Positions 1 through 8,271 of a stretch of DNA of 64,000 bases are shown piece after piece. Every line of letters starts with the position of its first letter. Positions within the stretch are counted from its first letter, which is position 1. Below the pieces are notes generated by a model. The model made no database searches. It was not told where the DNA came from and saw only the letters and a list, made by a program, of their open reading frames with translations. Origin of the DNA: Streptomyces sp. WP-1 (GTDB lineage: Bacteria > Actinomycetota > Actinomycetes > Streptomycetales > Streptomycetaceae); NCBI RefSeq assembly GCF_030450125.1, contig NZ_CP123923.1, positions 3,534,001 to 3,598,000 on the forward strand, in the 5' to 3' direction. The translations under genes and the position numbers were made by a program.

Positions 1-1101
1 GGGTCCGTCGCCGGTGCCGGACCGGCTCGCCTGGACCGTCTCGCCGTAGCGCCGGGCGACGGCGGCGGCGCGGTCGAAGACGGCACCCCGGCCGCCCGAC
101 TCGGCCTGCGCGCGGGCCGAGTTGAAGATCTTCTCCAGCATGTAGGGGATGGTCAGCAGGGCGGTGGGCCGGAAGGCGGCGAGGTCCGGCAGCAGGTCCT
201 CGGCCCTGAGGCTGGGCGCGTGCCCGAGGCGGACGCGGGCGCGGACGCAGGCGATGGCGACCATGCGCCCGAAGACATGGGAGAGGGGCAGGAAGAGGAG
301 GACGGACGGGTCGTCGTCGTGCTGCTTGAAGACGGGGTGGAGGAGTTCGATCGCGTTGTCGACCTCGGCGAAGAAGTTGCCGTGCGAGAGGGCGCAGCCC
401 TTGGGGCGGCCGGTGGTGCCGGAGGTGTAGACGAGGGTGGCGAGGGTGGCGGGGCCGAGCATGCCGCGCCGCACCCCGACCTCGCCCTCCGGCACCGGCG
501 CGCCCGCGTCGGCGAGCCGCTCCACATGGCCCTTCTCCATGACCCACAAGTGCCTTAGTTCCGGCAGGTGTTGCAGCTCGGGCCCGAGCGCGGCGGCCTG
601 GGCGCCGGTCTCGGTCACGAGGGCGACGGCGCCCGAGTCGTGCAGGATCCAGCGGGTCTGGAAGAGGGAGGAGGTGGGGTAGACGGGGACGGTGACGAGC
701 CCGGCGGCCCAGGCGGCGAAGTCGAGCAGTGTCCACTCGTACGTCGTACGCGCCATGATCGCGATCCGGTCCCCGGGCGCCAGCCCCTCCGCGATCAGCC
801 CCTTCGCCACCGCGAGCACCTCCTCGGCGAAGCGCGCCGCGGTGAGGTCCTTCCAGCGGCCGTTCCCGAGCTTGCGGCTGAGCACCACCGCGCCCGGGTC
901 CTCGGCCGCGTTGTCGAACGGCAGGTCGGCCAGCGACCCATGGGTCACGGGCGCCGCGAAGGGCGGTACGACGGCCTCCCGTACGGCCCCGTCGAGGCGG
1001 CGGGTGTGGGGCGCGACGAGGAGGGGGCGGCCGTCGTAATCGACGGCGGTGACCGGGGAGTCGGCGGGGTACGGGGGGTCGTGGGGGCGCAGGGGGGACA
1101 C
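1..1101 (-). CDS. Long-chain fatty acid-CoA ligase (AMP-dependent synthetase), 3' end outside window
   Basis: This enzyme activates a fatty acid to acyl-adenylate and then acyl-CoA in the cytoplasm. The first 367 codons are present and the frame runs off the left edge, so roughly the C-terminal 40 percent of a usual ~600-residue enzyme is missing. The AMP-binding signature YTSGTTGRPKG lies near residues 224-234, and the stretch ending in LPLSHVFGRM further on fits the adenylation core. I chose the GTG at 1101 because GAGGAG sits 6 nt upstream and an in-frame stop precedes it closely. It is divergent from the MaoC-type hydratase, with palindromic sites between them, which fits a fatty acid regulon. 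Substrate chain length cannot be read from the sequence. Confidence 0.9.
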   Translation of the reverse strand, partial: MSPLRPHDPPYPADSPVTAVDYDGRPLLVAPHTRRLDGAVREAVVPPFAAPVTHGSLADLPFDNAAEDPGAVVLSRKLGNGRWKDLTAARFAEEVLAVAKGLIAEGLAPGDRIAIMARTTYEWTLLDFAAWAAGLVTVPVYPTSSLFQTRWILHDSGAVALVTETGAQAAALGPELQHLPELRHLWVMEKGHVERLADAGAPVPEGEVGVRRGMLGPATLATLVYTSGTTGRPKGCALSHGNFFAEVDNAIELLHPVFKQHDDDPSVLLFLPLSHVFGRMVAIACVRARVRLGHAPSLRAEDLLPDLAAFRPTALLTIPYMLEKIFNSARAQAESGGRGAVFDRAAAVARRYGETVQASRSGTGDGP

Positions 1102-1174
1102 GAGCGGCTCCTCGGGCGGGCGGCGAGGCGTTCACCGGCGGCCGGGCGCGCGGCGAACGAGCTGGGGTGAGGTG

Positions 1175-1336
1175 TTACCGCCGGTCAGGCGAGTGATCGT
1201 ACGGGCCCGTTGTGGGGGCTTGGTGCGGTTCCGGGGACGGTCCGGGGGTGGTCCGGGGACGGGGCTGTGCGGGGTCGCCGGGGCGCCCGGCACTGGCCGA
1301 CCTGGGCTTACCTGCGGTAACTTTACCGCTCGGTAA
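1175..1336. promoter_or_regulatory. Divergent control region with TTACC/GGTAA dyads
   Basis: Two perfect dyads lie directly before the MaoC-type gene: TTACCTGCGGTAA at 1308-1320 and TTACCGCTCGGTAA at 1323-1336. A degenerate third copy, TTACCGCCGGTCA, is at 1175-1187 near the ligase start. The two perfect copies are only 2 nt apart. Short dyads of this kind suit a TetR-family repressor, and the flanking genes are both acyl-CoA related. The TetR gene at 3112-3780 is a possible but unproven partner. Confidence 0.6.
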
Positions 1337-1365
1337 CGCATTTCTTCCCGCCTTCGGAGGGTTTG

Positions 1366-2220
1366 ATGTCGACCGTCCTCGACAAGTCACCTGTTCTGAT
1401 GCGGGAGTTGGCGGCCGGCGCGGTGCGCTCGCTGCGGAAACGCCCGTCGGCGGGGGTGTCGTACCCGGACACGCGACTGGTGCTGCGGGAGATGCGGGCG
1501 GACCCGGCCCGGCTGGCGCGGTACGCGCACCTCTGCGGATTCCCTGCCATGGCACGGGAGTTGCCCCTCCCCTACCCCCACGTCCTCGCGTTCCCGCTGA
1601 CGATGCGGCTGCTCGGCGCCCGGGACTTCCCGCTCCCGCTGCTCGGGCTGGTGCATACCTCGGTCGAACTCGTCCGGCACGCACCGCTGCCCGTGTCGGA
1701 GCCGTACGAACTCACGGTGTACGTATCGGGTTTGGCCCCGCACCGGCGCGGTACGGAGGCGACGGTGGTGACGGAGGCACGGCGGGCCGGGGAGCTGGTG
1801 TGGGAGTCCCGCAGCACGTACCTGTCCCGGCACCGGACGGCGGACGGGCCCGCGTCCGCGCCGCACCCGGACCCGCCGGACCTCCTACCAGCCCTTCTCC
1901 CGGTCCTCGCTTCCTGGGACCTGCCCGGCGGTCTGGGCCGCGCCTACGCCGCCGTCTCCGGCGACCGCAACCCCATCCACCTCACCCGCCTCACCGCCCG
2001 CCTCTTCGGCTTCCCCCGCGCGATCGCCCACGGCATGTGGACGGCGGCACGCTGCCTGGCGGAGTACGGGGACGCCGACGCGGTCCGGGTGGAGTTCCGG
2101 GCGCCGGTGCTGCTGCCGGGGACGGTGCGGTACGGGGCGTCCCCGGAGGACGGCCGGTTCGAACTGCGGGGCAGGGACGGCCGGGTGCATGTGTCGGGGC
2201 GGGCGGGCGAGGGGGCGTAG
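1366..2220 (+). CDS. MaoC-type (hot-dog fold) dehydratase/hydratase
   Basis: A 284-residue protein with a double hot-dog layout. The C-terminal half carries the hydratase signature around residues 193-225: AVSGDRNPIH supplies the Asp200/His205 pair expected for hydration of enoyl thioesters, followed by AHGMW. The N-terminal half lacks this motif, as is usual in two-domain MaoC proteins where only one half is catalytic. The start is ATG 1366 with GGAGGG 4 nt upstream; TTG 1363 is directly before it. It probably works on acyl-CoA or acyl-ACP intermediates together with the divergent ligase. R-specific enoyl-CoA hydratase is the likely reaction, but the substrate is unknown. Confidence 0.8.
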   Translation: MSTVLDKSPVLMRELAAGAVRSLRKRPSAGVSYPDTRLVLREMRADPARLARYAHLCGFPAMARELPLPYPHVLAFPLTMRLLGARDFPLPLLGLVHTSVELVRHAPLPVSEPYELTVYVSGLAPHRRGTEATVVTEARRAGELVWESRSTYLSRHRTADGPASAPHPDPPDLLPALLPVLASWDLPGGLGRAYAAVSGDRNPIHLTRLTARLFGFPRAIAHGMWTAARCLAEYGDADAVRVEFRAPVLLPGTVRYGASPEDGRFELRGRDGRVHVSGRAGEGA

Positions 2221-2266
2221 GCCGCCGGACGGCTCGGTAAGAGGCGCCCCACGTACGCTCGTCCCC

Positions 2267-3118
2267 ATGCTGCTAGCCGCCATCCCCTCCCCCTCCGTGA
2301 ACGGTTTCCACCTGGGGCCCCTGTACATCCACTTCTACGGCCTGATGTACGTCGTGGGCATCGGCCTCGCCGTCCATCTGGGCCGGCGCCGCTGGCAGGC
2401 CGCGGGCGGGGACCCGGAGCTGGTGGACGAGGTCGCGATGTGGGGCGTGCCGTTCGGGATCCTCGGCGGCCGGATCTACTTCGACCTGACCACACCGAAG
2501 GGGATCCCGCCGCACTGGTGGGGGCCGCTGGCGGTGTGGGACGGCGGTCTGGGGATCTGGGGCGGCGTCGCGCTGGCCACGGTGGTGTGCGTGTGGCGGC
2601 TGCGCCGGGCGGGTGCCTCGGTCGCCGGGATGATGGACGCGCTGGCCCCCTGCCTGCTGGTCGCGCAGGCCGTCGGGCGCATCGGCAACTACTTCAACCA
2701 GGAGCTGTTCGGCGGCCCGACCAGCCTCCCCTGGGGCCTGGAGATCGACCCGGCCCACCGCCCCGACGGCTACCTCCAGTCTCCGACCTTCCACCCCACC
2801 TTCCTCTACGAGCTGATCTGGAACCTCCTCCTGGCCGCCCTCCTGATCCGCCTCGGCCGCACCGCCCGACTCCGCCCGGGCAGCCTGTTCCCCCTCTACG
2901 TCACCGGCTACTCCGCCTTCCGCGTCTTCGAGGAGTCCCTGCGCGTCGACTACTCCCAGTACTTCCTGGGCCTGCGCCTCAACTTCTACATCGCGGCGGC
3001 GGTGGCACTGGCGGGCGCGGCGTGGTTCGTCCTGCTGCAACGCCGCGCGCCGCACACTCCCGAGACCGCTCAGGCTCCCGCCACGCCGGTCCAGTCAGCG
3101 GCCGAAGCCCGTCACTGA
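2267..3118 (+). CDS. lgt: Prolipoprotein diacylglyceryl transferase
   Basis: Lgt moves diacylglycerol from phosphatidylglycerol to the lipobox cysteine of prolipoproteins in the cytoplasmic membrane. The 283-residue protein has several hydrophobic helices and the family signature GRIGNYFNQE at residues 137-146, within which the Arg and Asn are strongly conserved. The early FYGLMYVVG segment is also typical. ATG 2267 gives the expected N-terminus in which the first helix follows a short leader. Its last 7 nt overlap the end of the convergent TetR gene, so no separate terminator fits between them. The window encodes several lipobox proteins that would be substrates. Confidence 0.95.
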   Translation: MLLAAIPSPSVNGFHLGPLYIHFYGLMYVVGIGLAVHLGRRRWQAAGGDPELVDEVAMWGVPFGILGGRIYFDLTTPKGIPPHWWGPLAVWDGGLGIWGGVALATVVCVWRLRRAGASVAGMMDALAPCLLVAQAVGRIGNYFNQELFGGPTSLPWGLEIDPAHRPDGYLQSPTFHPTFLYELIWNLLLAALLIRLGRTARLRPGSLFPLYVTGYSAFRVFEESLRVDYSQYFLGLRLNFYIAAAVALAGAAWFVLLQRRAPHTPETAQAPATPVQSAAEARH

Positions 3119-3780
3119 CGCGCGGCGGTCGGCGACGCCACTCCCGGGGGAGCCCAGCGGTTGCCGGACAGCAGGTTGCCGAGGCCGGTCCAGGCGAAGT
3201 TCATCAGGGTGGTGGAGGCCTGGGTGGCGGTGGCGGTCGGGGTGGTGTTGGTCCAGTCGGCCAGGGATTCGGCGGCGCCGACCAGGGCGGCGGCGAGGCC
3301 CTCGATCTCCCGGGCGGGGAGGTCGCGGGAGTGCGGGGACTCCTGGGCGGCGGTCGCGATCAGGCGGGTGACGAAGGCGGTCATCTCCGCGCGCAGCGCG
3401 TCGGCCTCGGCGGCGAAGCGGGGGCCGTGGGTGCGGGCCTGGAGGTGCAGGACGGTCCAGCCGTCGGGATGCTCGGCGGTGTATGTGAAGAACGCCCGCA
3501 CGCCGTCCCAGAGCCGACGGTCGGCGGGGAGCGCGGGCCGGACCGCCGCGCGCACGGCCTCGGTCAGGGCGGCGGCCTCGCGGCGGATGCACGCGGTGAA
3601 GAGGTCGTCCTTGGAGTTGAGGTAGAGGTAGACCAACGGCTTGGAGACGCCCGCCAGTTCGGCTATCTCGTCCATCGACGCGGCCGTGTACCCGTGCCGG
3701 GCGATGATCTCCACGGCGGCGTCGAGCATCTGCCGCTCGCGCTCCGCCCTCGGCATCCGTCTGGTCCTGCCGCCACCCAT
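3112..3780 (-). CDS. TetR family transcriptional regulator
   Basis: A 222-residue one-component repressor. The N-terminal helix-turn-helix is clear at about residues 17-62, with GYTAASMDEIAELAGVSK and YLYLNSKDDLF as the recognition-helix and post-HTH landmarks. The remaining all-helical part is the ligand-binding and dimerisation domain and is too variable to name a ligand. It converges with lgt and overlaps it by 7 nt. The nearby TTACC/GGTAA sites before the acyl-CoA genes are candidate targets only by proximity; I see no copy of that dyad directly upstream of this gene itself. Confidence 0.88.
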   Translation of the reverse strand: MGGGRTRRMPRAERERQMLDAAVEIIARHGYTAASMDEIAELAGVSKPLVYLYLNSKDDLFTACIRREAAALTEAVRAAVRPALPADRRLWDGVRAFFTYTAEHPDGWTVLHLQARTHGPRFAAEADALRAEMTAFVTRLIATAAQESPHSRDLPAREIEGLAAALVGAAESLADWTNTTPTATATQASTTLMNFAWTGLGNLLSGNRWAPPGVASPTAARQ

Positions 3781-3869
3781 GGGGGCAAGACTAGAGGGAC
3801 GCCGGGGCCGTCATCCGACCTTTGACGATCTTGCCGGTCCCCGCGGCCGGTGACGGGTGACGGGGTCGC

Positions 3870-4169
3870 TTACGACGGCTGGCTCTGCGCCCGCGCGCTG
3901 TCGTCGGCGATGTCCTCCTGGCTGCGGTTCGCCTCCAGGTTCGCCTTCATCCGGTCGACCCGGCCGACGACGTGCATCGAGGCCCGGTCCCGCTCCTTGC
4001 GCAGCGCCACCCAGCTGATCGGCGCCGAGATGACCAGGGCGAGCAGGGCGATCCACAGGCCGTTGGAGTTGCCGAAGCCGCGCGGGAAGATGCCGGAGTA
4101 GACGGCTCCCCAGACGACCAAGAGGCAGCCCACGAAGATACCGAGGCGCATCAGCGTGTAGCGGAGCAT
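3870..4169 (-). CDS. DUF4229 membrane protein
   Basis: A ~99-residue protein with two hydrophobic helices in the first half (LGIFVGCLLVVWGAVYSG and IALLALVISAPISWVAL) and a charged cytoplasmic tail. The N-terminus MLRYTLMRLGIF is typical of DUF4229 proteins of actinomycetes as I recall the family. I chose ATG 4169; a TTG eight codons upstream is possible but has no ribosome site. Function is unknown. It stands alone on the minus strand between the TetR and GNAT genes. Confidence 0.75.
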   Translation of the reverse strand: MLRYTLMRLGIFVGCLLVVWGAVYSGIFPRGFGNSNGLWIALLALVISAPISWVALRKERDRASMHVVGRVDRMKANLEANRSQEDIADDSARAQSQPS

Positions 4170-4231
4170 CTCAATCCACTCGTCCGATTCCAAAAGGGGT
4201 CATCGTCCAGTGAAGCACGTCTTCTGGGCGA

Positions 4232-4786
4232 TCACGCAGCGGGGTCCGCGGGGCGGGACGGCCGGCCGAGGGGCAGCAGCATGAAGATTTCGTCGCGGTC
4301 GTCGTCCGGGGCGACGCGGACGGCGCCGGGGACGCGGCCGACCTCCTTGTAGCCGCAGGAGCCGTAGAAGTGCTCCAGGCCGTGGCCGCCCCGGCAGGAC
4401 AGGCGGATCGCCTCGATGCCGGGCGTCGCGCGGGCCGCGTCCTCGGCGGCGGCGAGCAGGTCGCGGCCGTGGCCCTTGCCCTGGTGGCGGGGGTGGACCA
4501 TCACGGAGTACAGCGAGAGCCAGTGGGCGTTCAGATGCTGCGGGTTCCCGGCGAGGAACGCGGCGGCGGCGGTCGTACCGTCCGCGTCCTGCCCGACGAG
4601 GAGCCGGGTACGGCCCTCCGCCATGTGCACGAAGTGACGTACCAGCTCGGGCCGTATCTCCTCGCGGCGGACCGGCGGGACGAAGCCGACGGCGCCGCCC
4701 GCGTTCGACACGTCCGCCCAGAGGTCGAGGAGGTCGTCGCGCAGGGCGGGGGTGATGGGGGGTTCCACGGTGAAAGTAAGGGTCAC
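4232..4786 (-). CDS. GNAT family N-acetyltransferase
   Basis: A 184-residue acetyltransferase. Motif A, which binds acetyl-CoA, is visible as VMVHPRHQGKGHGRDLL (around residues 94-110), with the Q-x-x-G-x-G pattern. The C-terminal LEHFYGSCGYKEVG is the motif B region of the fold. The substrate is not identifiable. It starts with GTG 4786 and lies 16 nt downstream of the UdgX gene on the same strand, so the two may be cotranscribed. Confidence 0.85.
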   Translation of the reverse strand: MTLTFTVEPPITPALRDDLLDLWADVSNAGGAVGFVPPVRREEIRPELVRHFVHMAEGRTRLLVGQDADGTTAAAAFLAGNPQHLNAHWLSLYSVMVHPRHQGKGHGRDLLAAAEDAARATPGIEAIRLSCRGGHGLEHFYGSCGYKEVGRVPGAVRVAPDDDRDEIFMLLPLGRPSRPADPAA

Positions 4787-4802
4787 TGGCGCATCGTATC
4801 CA

Positions 4803-5447
4803 TTACCCGAGGGTGCGTGCGGCGATTTTGAGATCGGCGAGGAAGCCCTGGTAGGCGGCGTCGCGGTCGTCGGAGCGGAGCACGGACGAGGGGTGCACGG
4901 TGGGGAGCAGGCGCTCGGGGCGGCCGTGGATGTCCCGCTCGATGACGGTGCCGCGCACTTCGCCGACCCGGAAGGAGGAACCGGGCAGCGCCTTGCCCGC
5001 GGTGGCGCCGAGGATGACGATCAACTCGGGCTCGACGAGCGCCAGTTCCCTCGCCAGCCAGGGCGCGCAGGCCGACATCTCCCGCAGGGTGGGGGCGCGG
5101 TGGATCCTGCGCTTACGGGGCTCGGTCCGCGCGAACTTGAAGTGCTTGACCGCGTTGGTGACGTACGCCTGCGCCGGGTCCAGGCCTGCCTCCGCCAGCG
5201 CCTTGCGCAGCAGATGCCCCGCCGGCCCGACGAACGGCCTCCCCTGCCGGTCCTCCTGATCCCCGGGCTGCTCGCCCACCAGCATCACCCGGGCGTCCTT
5301 GTCCCCCTCACCGAAGACGGTCCCGGTGGCGGGACCGTGCAGGGGACAGCCCCGGCAGTCGGCCGCCGCCTTGCGCAGGGCGTCGAGCCCACCGCGGGAG
5401 GGGACGAAGGGGGCGGCGGTGTAGGCGTCCTCGGGGGTGGGCGGCAT
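4803..5447 (-). CDS. UdgX-type uracil-DNA glycosylase
   Basis: A 214-residue uracil-DNA glycosylase of the Fe-S superfamily. GEQPG (58-62) is the catalytic-loop motif and HPSSVL (185-190) the second conserved motif. Residues 112-116 read KRRIH, the insertion that defines UdgX; in the mycobacterial enzyme its His attacks the abasic sugar and leaves the protein covalently bound to DNA. Cys31, Cys34 and Cys127 fit three cluster ligands, while the position where family 4 enzymes have another Cys appears to be His102 (VKHFKF). The role is repair or tagging of uracil sites in DNA. It starts at ATG 5447 and precedes the GNAT gene. Confidence 0.9.
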   Translation of the reverse strand: MPPTPEDAYTAAPFVPSRGGLDALRKAAADCRGCPLHGPATGTVFGEGDKDARVMLVGEQPGDQEDRQGRPFVGPAGHLLRKALAEAGLDPAQAYVTNAVKHFKFARTEPRKRRIHRAPTLREMSACAPWLARELALVEPELIVILGATAGKALPGSSFRVGEVRGTVIERDIHGRPERLLPTVHPSSVLRSDDRDAAYQGFLADLKIAARTLG

Positions 5448-5522
5448 GTCCGCCGAGTACCCGGGGGTGGGCGCGGCGAACGGCGGGGCGGCGGGGACCG
5501 CTCACCATGGGCCCGGGGGCTG

Positions 5523-5724
5523 GATCGGCCGGGTGCGGGCCGTCCGTGGTCGATCGCGCAGTTCCCCGCGCCCCAGGCAGGACCACCCGCCCCAGCCGAA
5601 AAGCCACCGACCGCGAGGCCGGCGGCCCGCCCCGCCCGACACGCGAATCGGCCGGACGCGGGCCGACCCTGGTCGACGCGCAGTTCCCCGCGCCCCCAGG
5701 CAGGACCACCCGCCCCAGCCGAAA
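5523..5724. repeat. Two diverged copies of an intergenic repeat in a 322-bp gene-free gap
   Basis: The gap 5448-5769 between mqnE and the UdgX gene holds no gene I can support. It contains two direct copies, about 5523-5602 and 5645-5724, each with GATCGG or AATCGG at the left, then GCAGTTCCCCGCGCCC, then CAGGACCACCCGCCCCAGCC and GAAA. The GCGCAGTTCCCCGCGCCC core (or its complement) is, from memory, a very common intergenic repeat in Streptomyces chromosomes. The copies differ by scattered substitutions and small indels. Confidence 0.7.
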
Positions 5725-5769
5725 CGTCCCGCCCGTCGGCCATACCGAGGCGGGTGGGCCGGGGAGTTG

Positions 5770-6933
5770 TCAGAGGCGCATCGGCTGCGGGGAGTCCCTG
5801 CGGGACGGGTCCGCCGGGTCGTACTCGCGGATGATCTCGTAGCGCGTGTTGCGTTCCACGGGGCGGAAGCCCGCGTCGCGGATGAGGTCCAGCAGGTCCT
5901 CGCGGGTCAGCTTGTTCGGGGTGCCGTAGTTGTCCGCGTCGTGAGTGATCTTGTACTCGACGACCGAGCCGTCCATGTCGTCCGCGCCGTGCTGGAGGGC
6001 CAGCTGCGCCGTCTGGACGCCGTGCATGACCCAGAAGACCTTGACGTGCGGGACGTTGTCGAACAGCAGACGCGAGACGGCGAAGGTCTTCAGGGCCTCC
6101 GCGCCGGTCGCCATCGTGGTCCGCGCCTGGAGCTTGTTGCGGACCTTGCCGTCCTTCATGTCCACGAAGTCGTGCTGGTAGCGCAGCGGGATGAAGACCT
6201 GGAAGCCACCGGTCTCGTCCTGCAACTCGCGCAGACGCAGCACGTGGTCGACCCGGTGGCGCGGCTCCTCGATATGGCCGTACAGCATCGTGGCCGGGGT
6301 CTTCAGACCCTTCTCGTGCGCCAGCCGGTGGATCCGGGACCAGTCCTCCCAGTGCGTCCGGTGGTCCACGATGTGCCGGCGGACCTCCCAGTCGAAGATC
6401 TCCGCGCCGCCACCGGTCAGCGACTCCAGGCCCGCGTCGATCAGCTCGTCCAGGATCTCGGACGCCGTGAGACCGGAGATCGTCTCGAAGTGGTGGATCT
6501 CCGTCGCCGTGAACGCCTTGAGGGAGACGTGCGGCAGGGCCGCCTTCAGCTCGCGCAGGGACCGCGGGTAGTAGCGCCACGGCAGGTTCGGGTGCAGCCC
6601 GTTGACGATGTGCAGCTCGGTGAGGTTCTCCGTCTCCATCGCCTTCGCGAGCTTGACGGCCTCCTCGATGCGCATCGTGTACGCGTCCTTCTCCCCCGGC
6701 TTGCGCTGGAAGGAGCAGTACGCGCAGGAGGCCGTGCACACGTTCGTCATGTTCAGGTGCCGGTTGACGTTGAAGTGCACGACGTCGCCGTTCTTGCGCG
6801 TCCGCACCTCGTGCGCCAGACCACCGAGCCAGGCCAGGTCGTCCGACTCGTACAGCGCGATGCCGTCCTCGCGGGTCAGCCGCTCACCGGAGCGGACCTT
6901 CTCCTCCAGCGCGCGCTTGAGCCCGACGTCCAT
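5770..6933 (-). CDS. mqnE: Aminofutalosine synthase MqnE (radical SAM)
   Basis: MqnE joins 3-[(1-carboxyvinyl)oxy]benzoate to S-adenosylmethionine, an early step of futalosine-dependent menaquinone synthesis. The 387-residue protein has the radical SAM cluster motif C66-x3-C70-x2-C73 (CTASCAYC) and SLTGGGAEIFDWEVR, which I associate with MqnE rather than MqnC. ATG 6933 has AAAGG 8 nt upstream. It is followed upstream on the same strand by the Lrp regulator and the UbiX/UbiA/UbiD-type genes, the same neighbourhood I recall from S. coelicolor. MqnC is the main alternative and would act later in the pathway. Confidence 0.9.
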   Translation of the reverse strand: MDVGLKRALEEKVRSGERLTREDGIALYESDDLAWLGGLAHEVRTRKNGDVVHFNVNRHLNMTNVCTASCAYCSFQRKPGEKDAYTMRIEEAVKLAKAMETENLTELHIVNGLHPNLPWRYYPRSLRELKAALPHVSLKAFTATEIHHFETISGLTASEILDELIDAGLESLTGGGAEIFDWEVRRHIVDHRTHWEDWSRIHRLAHEKGLKTPATMLYGHIEEPRHRVDHVLRLRELQDETGGFQVFIPLRYQHDFVDMKDGKVRNKLQARTTMATGAEALKTFAVSRLLFDNVPHVKVFWVMHGVQTAQLALQHGADDMDGSVVEYKITHDADNYGTPNKLTREDLLDLIRDAGFRPVERNTRYEIIREYDPADPSRRDSPQPMRL

Positions 6934-6971
6934 GCCAACACCTTTCTACGACAGCTCGGCCTACGGTATCC

Positions 6972-7427
6972 CTAGACCTCTTCGGGCAGCTCCCCGACCC
7001 GGTTCTCCCACTTCGTGGACAGCACGATGGTGGTACGGGTCCGCGACACGCCCTTCGTCCCGCTGAGCCGCCGGATGATCCGCTCCAGGCCGTCCACATC
7101 GGCCGCGCGCGCCTTGAGCATGAAGGAGTCGTCACCGGCGATGAACCAGCAGTCCTCGATCTCCTGGAGGTCCCGCAGCCGCTGCGCCACGTCCTCGTGG
7201 TCGGCCGCGTCGGAGAGCGAGATGCCGATCAGGGCGGTGACGCCGAGACCGAGAGAGGCCGAGTCGACCGTGGCGCGGTAACCGGTGATGACCCCGGCCG
7301 CCTCCAGCCGGTTGATGCGGTCGGTGACGCTGGGTCCCGACAGTCCGACGAGGCGCCCCAGCTCCGCGTAGGAGGCCCGGCCGTTCTCCCTCAGGGCCTG
7401 GATGAGCTGCCTGTCCACCGCGTCCAT
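6972..7427 (-). CDS. Lrp/AsnC family transcriptional regulator
   Basis: A 151-residue Lrp-type regulator. MDAVDRQLIQALRENGRASY opens a classic winged HTH with GLSGPSVTDRINRLEAAGVI as the recognition region, and residues ~70-140 form the RAM ligand-binding domain (ECWF-like ENCWFIAGDDSF region and the RTTIVLS strand). I chose ATG 7427, which places the HTH at the usual distance and has GGAAGG upstream. It sits inside the menaquinone block, between mqnE and the UbiX-type gene, so control of that block is a reasonable inference, not shown. Confidence 0.9.
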   Translation of the reverse strand: MDAVDRQLIQALRENGRASYAELGRLVGLSGPSVTDRINRLEAAGVITGYRATVDSASLGLGVTALIGISLSDAADHEDVAQRLRDLQEIEDCWFIAGDDSFMLKARAADVDGLERIIRRLSGTKGVSRTRTTIVLSTKWENRVGELPEEV

Positions 7428-7503
7428 GCGATCGAAGCCTTCCGCTGAAGAGTTCCGGAGTGATGAAAGGTAAAGCACCTGCCCGGCCGCGGCCGACCGC
7501 CGG

Positions 7504-8154
7504 TCACGGCTGAGCCGCGCCACCGCCCAGTTCGCCCCGCCAGCGCCGGTACAGCCCGTGCTCGACGCCCGCCGCGTCCAGCACCCGCCCGGCGACGAAG
7601 TCCACCAGATCCTGGATGTGCGTGGCACCCGCGTAGAAGGCGGGCGAGGCGGGGACGACCGCGGCGCCGGCGTCGTCCAGGGCGACGAGATGCCGCAGGG
7701 TCTGGCCGTTCAGCGGGGTCTCCCGTACGGCGACGACGAGGGTGCGGCGTTCCTTCAGTGTCACGCTCGCCGTGCGCTGGAGCAGATCCTTGGACAGGCC
7801 CAGCGCGACCCCCGCCACACAGGCCGTGGAGGCCGGCACGATCAGCATGCCCTTCGCCGGGTACGACCCCGAGGACGGGCCCGCCGCGAGATCGCCCGCG
7901 TTCCAGTACCGCACCCCGCTGACATCCGCCGCGAAGGTCCCGGGCTTTCCGTCGGCCCCACGGGCCAGCCATTCCCGCAGGTCGTCCTGCCAGTGGGCGT
8001 CCCGGAACGAGATCCCCGTCTCGTCCAGCAGCGTCAGCCGGGAGGCCCGGCTGACCACCAGGTCGACCGCCTCCCCCGCCGCCAGCAGCGCCCGCAGCAC
8101 GGCAGCCGCATACGGCGTCCCGGAAGCACCGGACACCCCCACGATCCAAGGCAC
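7504..8154 (-). CDS. ubiX: UbiX-type flavin prenyltransferase (MqnM-like)
   Basis: This enzyme attaches a dimethylallyl unit to FMN to make prenylated FMN, the cofactor for UbiD-type decarboxylases such as the one at 9251-10702. The 216-residue protein begins with the flavin-binding loop VGVSGASGTPYA and has the later conserved RETPLNGQTLRHLVALDDAGA region with SPAFY. I place the start at GTG 8154, which has GGAGAA upstream; GTG 8178 would add eight residues. It belongs to the co-directional menaquinone block. In the futalosine pathway this homologue has been called MqnM. Confidence 0.88.
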   Translation of the reverse strand: MPWIVGVSGASGTPYAAAVLRALLAAGEAVDLVVSRASRLTLLDETGISFRDAHWQDDLREWLARGADGKPGTFAADVSGVRYWNAGDLAAGPSSGSYPAKGMLIVPASTACVAGVALGLSKDLLQRTASVTLKERRTLVVAVRETPLNGQTLRHLVALDDAGAAVVPASPAFYAGATHIQDLVDFVAGRVLDAAGVEHGLYRRWRGELGGGAAQP

Positions 8155-8271
8155 GCGCCGCGTTTCTCCTGCGTTCACACCTTGAGCGTACCGGCGCGCC
8201 CACCCGGGCTCAGGCCGGGTGGGGGGCAAGAGGCGGGCCCGCGCCCCGGGTTCGGGCGGCCGGGCCCGGGC

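Noticed and set aside
5523-5724. CRISPR array suspicion from two similar ~80-bp units
   Set aside because: Units are diverged, too long, only two, and without spacers or cas genes; a common intergenic repeat explains them.
5437-6975. A 512-codon open frame on the plus strand opposite mqnE
   Set aside because: It lies antisense to a well-supported radical SAM enzyme; its composition (Val/Arg/Gly-rich, no domain) is the usual mirror frame of GC-rich coding DNA.
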